DNA from: Pseudolysobacter sp.
Lineage (GTDB): Bacteria; Pseudomonadota; Gammaproteobacteria; Xanthomonadales; Rhodanobacteraceae
Direction: 5' to 3'
Assembly: GCA_025351985.1 (NCBI GenBank)
Contig: JANXUW010000577.1
Location: forward strand, 1 to 8,914
DNA length: 8,914 nt
The notes under the pieces: generated by a model
Databases searched by the model: none
Told to the model about the DNA's origin: nothing
Seen by the model: only the letters and a program-made list of their open reading frames with translations
Translations under genes and position numbers: made by a program
Shown here: piece by piece, positions 5,760 through 8,914 of the stretch
Numbering within the stretch: position 1 is the stretch's first letter
Layout: each line of letters begins with the position of its first letter

Positions 5760-7754
5760 ATGACCAGCCGTAGAGAGCTCGCCAACGCCATTCGTGCGTT
5801 ATCCATGGACGCGGTCGAAGCCGCCAAGTCCGGCCATCCCGGCGCACCGATGGGCATGGCGGATATCGCCGAAGTGTTATGGAACGATTTCCTCAGCCAC
5901 AATCCGAAAAATCCGAAGTGGTTCAATCGCGATCGCTTCGTGCTGTCGAACGGCCACGGCTCGATGCTGCTGTATTCGTTACTGCATTTGAGCGGTTACG
6001 ACTTGCCGATCGAGCAGATCAAGCGCTTCCGCCAGCTGCATTCGAAAACCGCTGGACATCCCGAATACAGCGAAACGCCAGGTGTCGAAACCACCACCGG
6101 TCCGCTCGGCCAGGGCTTGGCAAACGCGGTGGGCATGGCGCTCGCGGAGAAGGTGCTCGCGGCGCGTTTCAACCAGCCCGGTTTCGATGTGATCGACCAT
6201 CACACCTACGTGCTGCTCGGCGACGGTTGCCTGATGGAAGGCATCTCGCACGAAGTGTGCTCGCTGGCCGGTGCGCTCAAGCTCGGCAAGCTCATCGCGA
6301 TCTACGATGACAATGATATTTCGATCGACGGCAAAGTCGTTGGCTGGTTCCGCGACGACACGCCGGCGCGTTTCGAGGCGTATGGCTGGAAGGTGATTCG
6401 ACACGTCGATGGGCACAACGCCGACGCCGTGCACGCTGCTATCGCGCAGGCGAAAACACACGATCAGCCGACCTTGATCTGCTGCAAGACCGTGATCGGT
6501 TTTGGCGCGCCGAAAAAAGCCGGCACCGAAGGCGCGCACGGCGCGCCGCTCGGCGCCGAGGAAATTGCCGGCGCACGGACGGCGCTCGGCTGGAGGCACG
6601 CGCCGTTCGTCATTCCGCAGGAAATCTACGCTTCGTGGAATGCGCAACTGAAAGGCGAGGCCCGCGAACAGACCTGGCACGCGGTGTTCGCAAAGTACAC
6701 AAATGCGCATCCCGATCTGGCCGCCGAATTGCAGCGCCGCATCAACGGCGATCTGCCGCATAATTGGGAACTGAGCGCGCAGGCGTACATCGTGAAACTG
6801 CAGCACGAAGGCCCGGTGGTGGCGTCACGCAAGGCATCGCAAATGGCGCTGGATGCGTTTGGTCCGTTGTTGCCTGAACTCATCGGCGGCTCGGCCGATC
6901 TCGCGCACTCCAACCTCACGTTGTGGAAAGGATCGCGCGATATCAAGCTCGGTGACGAGAACGGCAATTACGTCTATTACGGCGTACGCGAATTCGGCAT
7001 GAGCGCGATCAGCAACGGCATCGCGTTGCACGGCGCGCTGATTCCGTACGACGCCACCTTCCTCGTGTTCTCGGATTATTCGCGTAACGCGCTGCGCATG
7101 AGTGCGCTGATTCCGGCCGGCGCGATCCACATCTTCACGCACGACTCGATCGGCCTCGGCGAAGACGGGCCGACGCATCAGCCGATCGAGCATCTGGCGA
7201 GCCTGCGCTACATCCCCAACAACCACGTCTGGCGGCCGTGCGATGCGGTTGAATCTGCCGTTGCCTGGAAAGCCGCGATCGAGCGCCGCGACGGCCCAAG
7301 CTGCCTGATTTTCTCGCGCCAGAATCTGCAACATCAATTACGCGACAAGACCCAACTGGCCGATATCGCGCGCGGCGGTTATGTCCTGCTCGATCCGCTG
7401 AATGCGAAGGTGCAGATCATCCTCATGGCGACCGGATCAGAGGTCGAACTTGCGATGCACGCCGCGCGCGAACTCGATGCGCAAGGTATCGGCGTGCGTG
7501 TGGTTTCGATGCCGAGTACCGACGTGTTCGATGCGCAGCCGCTGGAATATCGTGAAGGCGTGTTACCTGGCTGGTGCCGCAAGCGTGTTGCGGTCGAGGC
7601 CGGGGTGACCGACTTCTGGCGCAAGTATGTCGGCCTCGACGGCGCCGTGATCGGCATCGACAGTTTTGGCGCATCGGCACCGGCGGAAGCCTTGTACAAG
7701 CACTTCGGCATTACCGCCGAACATGTGCTGGCTGCTGCGAAAGCACTGCTTTAA
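5760..7754 (+). CDS. tkt: Transketolase
   Basis: A 664-residue cytosolic thiamine-diphosphate enzyme, almost the same length as E. coli TktA. It moves two-carbon units between ketose and aldose phosphates in the non-oxidative pentose phosphate pathway, linking xylulose 5-phosphate to glyceraldehyde 3-phosphate. Domain order is normal: cofactor-binding N-terminal domain (about 3-333), pyrimidine-binding domain (about 354-525) and C-terminal domain (about 540-655). Key residues visible include His26 (SGHPGAPMG), His66 (SNGHGS), His100, the ThDP/Mg2+ motif beginning GDGCLMEG at 154 and closing at Asn185, His260 (EGAHGAPLG), the catalytic Glu411 (GVREFGMS), His461, Asp469 and His473 (GEDGPTHQP), and Arg520 (SRQNL). 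Numbering is close to that of the E. coli enzyme throughout. The longer frame from 5643 was rejected: it adds residues not found in the family, and a ribosome site precedes 5760. The gap gene starts 45 bp downstream, so the two are probably co-transcribed. Confidence 0.97.
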   Translation: MTSRRELANAIRALSMDAVEAAKSGHPGAPMGMADIAEVLWNDFLSHNPKNPKWFNRDRFVLSNGHGSMLLYSLLHLSGYDLPIEQIKRFRQLHSKTAGHPEYSETPGVETTTGPLGQGLANAVGMALAEKVLAARFNQPGFDVIDHHTYVLLGDGCLMEGISHEVCSLAGALKLGKLIAIYDDNDISIDGKVVGWFRDDTPARFEAYGWKVIRHVDGHNADAVHAAIAQAKTHDQPTLICCKTVIGFGAPKKAGTEGAHGAPLGAEEIAGARTALGWRHAPFVIPQEIYASWNAQLKGEAREQTWHAVFAKYTNAHPDLAAELQRRINGDLPHNWELSAQAYIVKLQHEGPVVASRKASQMALDAFGPLLPELIGGSADLAHSNLTLWKGSRDIKLGDENGNYVYYGVREFGMSAISNGIALHGALIPYDATFLVFSDYSRNALRMSALIPAGAIHIFTHDSIGLGEDGPTHQPIEHLASLRYIPNNHVWRPCDAVESAVAWKAAIERRDGPSCLIFSRQNLQHQLRDKTQLADIARGGYVLLDPLNAKVQIILMATGSEVELAMHAARELDAQGIGVRVVSMPSTDVFDAQPLEYREGVLPGWCRKRVAVEAGVTDFWRKYVGLDGAVIGIDSFGASAPAEALYKHFGITAEHVLAAAKALL

Positions 7755-7799
7755 GCGTTAAAATACCCGTCCAATTCGCCTACTGCCTGGAGTCGCTAC

Positions 7800-8813
7800 A
7801 TGCCCATCAAAGTCGCCATCAACGGTTACGGCCGCATCGGTCGCAATATCCTGCGCGCGTTGTACGAATCCAATCGCACGCACGAAATCCAGGTGGTCGC
7901 GATCAACGATCTGGGCGACGCCGAGACCAACGCGCACCTCACGCGTTACGACACAGCGCATGGCCGTTTTCCGCACGAAGTCGCGGTGGATGGCGGTGAC
8001 CTGATCATCAAGGACGATCGCATCAAGGTGTTCGCCGAGCGCGATCCGGCCAAGTTGCCGTGGGCTTCGCTCGGTGTCGATGTCGTGCTCGAATGCACCG
8101 GATTTTTCACGAGCAAGGCCAAGGCCGGCGCGCATATCGCAGCCGGTGCGAAGAAGGTAATCATCTCCGCGCCGGGCGATAAAGATGTCGATGGCACGAT
8201 CGTCTACGGCGTCAATCATCACACGCTGACTGCCGCGCATCAGGTGATTTCGAATGCGTCGTGCACCACCAATTGCCTGGCACCGCTGGCGAAAGTGTTG
8301 CACGAGAAAATCGGCATCGTGCATGGCCTCATGACGACGATCCATGCCTACACCAACGATCAGGTACTGACCGACGTTTATCATAGCGACCTGCGCCGCG
8401 CGCGTTCGGCAACGATGAGCCAGATCCCGACCAAGACCGGCGCCGCCGCCGCGGTGGGCCTGGTGTTGCCGGAGCTCAACGGCAAGCTCGACGGTTTCTC
8501 GATGCGCGTGCCGACCATCAATGTCTCGGTGGTCGATCTGTGTTTTGTCGCCGCGCGCGCGACCAGCAAGGAAGAAATCGACGCGGTCGTGAAAGAAGCC
8601 TCCGAAGGCGCGTTCAAGGGCATCCTCGGCATCAATACCAAACCGCTGGTATCGGTCGATTTCAATCACGACTCGCGCAGCTCGATTTACGATTCGACCT
8701 TGACCAAGGTCATGGGCGGCACGATGGTCAAGGTGCTGTCGTGGTACGACAACGAGTGGGGTTTTTCCAACCGCATGCTCGACACCACGCTGGCGTTGAT
8801 CGCCGCACGCTGA
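7800..8813 (+). CDS. gap: Glyceraldehyde-3-phosphate dehydrogenase, type I
   Basis: A 337-residue cytosolic tetrameric enzyme that oxidatively phosphorylates glyceraldehyde 3-phosphate to 1,3-bisphosphoglycerate in glycolysis, and the reverse in gluconeogenesis. The Rossmann motif GYGRIG (9-14) is followed by Asp37 at the end of the second strand (INDL), which favours NAD+ over NADP+. The catalytic cysteine is Cys155 in SNASCTTNC and the base is His182 in [10 protein letters not shown]. Arg236 (MRVPT) and the [12 protein letters not shown] tail (317-328) are also present. The end of the protein ([11 protein letters not shown]) resembles both beta-proteobacterial Gap and erythrose-4-phosphate dehydrogenase. 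The HAYTNDQ segment is GAPDH-like, where Epd has HSAMHDQ, so GAPDH is preferred. TGGAG at 7788-7792, seven bases before the ATG, is the ribosome site. TAAAAT at 7759-7764 could be a -10 box of a gap-specific promoter, but it has no matching -35. The partnership with tkt is a common proteobacterial arrangement. Confidence 0.96.
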   Translation: MPIKVAINGYGRIGRNILRALYESNRTHEIQVVAINDLGDAETNAHLTRYDTAHGRFPHEVAVDGGDLIIKDDRIKVFAERDPAKLPWASLGVDVVLECTGFFTSKAKAGAHIAAGAKKVIISAPGDKDVDGTIVYGVNHHTLTAAHQVISNASCTTNCLAPLAKVLHEKIGIVHGLMTTIHAYTNDQVLTDVYHSDLRRARSATMSQIPTKTGAAAAVGLVLPELNGKLDGFSMRVPTINVSVVDLCFVAARATSKEEIDAVVKEASEGAFKGILGINTKPLVSVDFNHDSRSSIYDSTLTKVMGGTMVKVLSWYDNEWGFSNRMLDTTLALIAAR

Positions 8814-8833
8814 TCGCGTTCTCGACTTGAAAA

Positions 8834-8871
8834 AATCCCTCGTACTGCATTGCAGGCGAGGGATTGTTTTT
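8834..8871 (+). terminator. Intrinsic terminator after gap, probably bidirectional
   Basis: A perfect 9-bp stem (AATCCCTCG at 8834-8842 with CGAGGGATT at 8857-8865) is followed by G and five T (8867-8871). The 14-base loop can form a further 4-bp stem (CTGC/GCAG). An A run on the left side (8830-8835) gives a T run on the minus strand, so it could also stop leftward transcription. It lies 21 bases after the gap stop codon and closes the tkt-gap unit. Confidence 0.93.
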
Positions 8872-8891
8872 GCGCACTCGTCGCGTTTTTC

Positions 8892-8908
8892 CAGCTTGCC
8901 GAAAGCTG
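8892..8908. other. Small perfect hairpin near the window end
   Basis: CAGCTT at 8892-8897 pairs with AAGCTG at 8903-8908 around a GCCGA loop. No T run follows on either strand within view. It may belong to the leader of the next gene, which lies outside the window, or be chance. Confidence 0.25.
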
Positions 8909-8914
8909 AATAGC

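Noticed and set aside
7759..7764. TAAAAT as a -10 box for a gap-specific promoter
   Set aside because: The bases at the -35 distance (TGCGAA) do not match. A lone -10-like hexamer in a 45-bp gap is weak evidence.
7800..8813. Erythrose-4-phosphate dehydrogenase (epd) as an alternative identity
   Set aside because: The C-terminal region shares residues with Epd, but the catalytic-base segment HAYTNDQ and the overall motifs fit GAPDH better.

Overview
The window looks like chromosomal DNA of a gammaproteobacterium, most likely of the Lysobacterales/Xanthomonadales and perhaps the Rhodanobacteraceae. The reasons are the G+C-rich coding sequence, a BatD-type gene, the tkt-gap pair, and a secreted protein ending in a short Phe-Arg-Asp-Gly-Phe-Asp tail that I associate with exported proteins of that order. 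The lineage is an inference from protein character, not from a marker gene.

Layout, left to right. (1) Positions 2-1132 (+) are the C-terminal part of a BatD-like membrane protein; its beginning lies outside the window. (2) 1253-2542 (+) is a complete dicarboxylate/amino acid:cation symporter of the glutamate transporter (SDF/DAACS) family with unusual residues in two signature motifs. (3) 2599-4665 (+) is a secreted DUF2961 / GH172-type putative glycoside hydrolase that keeps both expected catalytic glutamates and appears to contain an internally duplicated beta-rich module. (4) 4826-5455 (-) is a small outer-membrane beta-barrel protein with a GTG start, convergent with the previous gene; a clear intrinsic terminator for it lies at 4715-4741. 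(5) 5760-7754 (+) is transketolase and 7800-8813 (+) is glyceraldehyde-3-phosphate dehydrogenase, closed by a strong, probably bidirectional terminator at 8834-8871. The last 43 bases hold only a small hairpin.

Functionally, tkt and gap form a central-carbon pair: transketolase makes glyceraldehyde 3-phosphate, which GAPDH oxidises. The symporter, the secreted hydrolase and the barrel protein are envelope or nutrient functions with no visible operon link to one another. I found no mobile element, tRNA, rRNA, CRISPR array or defence cassette. I do not see a convincing undescribed multi-gene system. The items most worth following up are the architecture and tail of the DUF2961 protein and the altered cation-site and hairpin motifs of the symporter.
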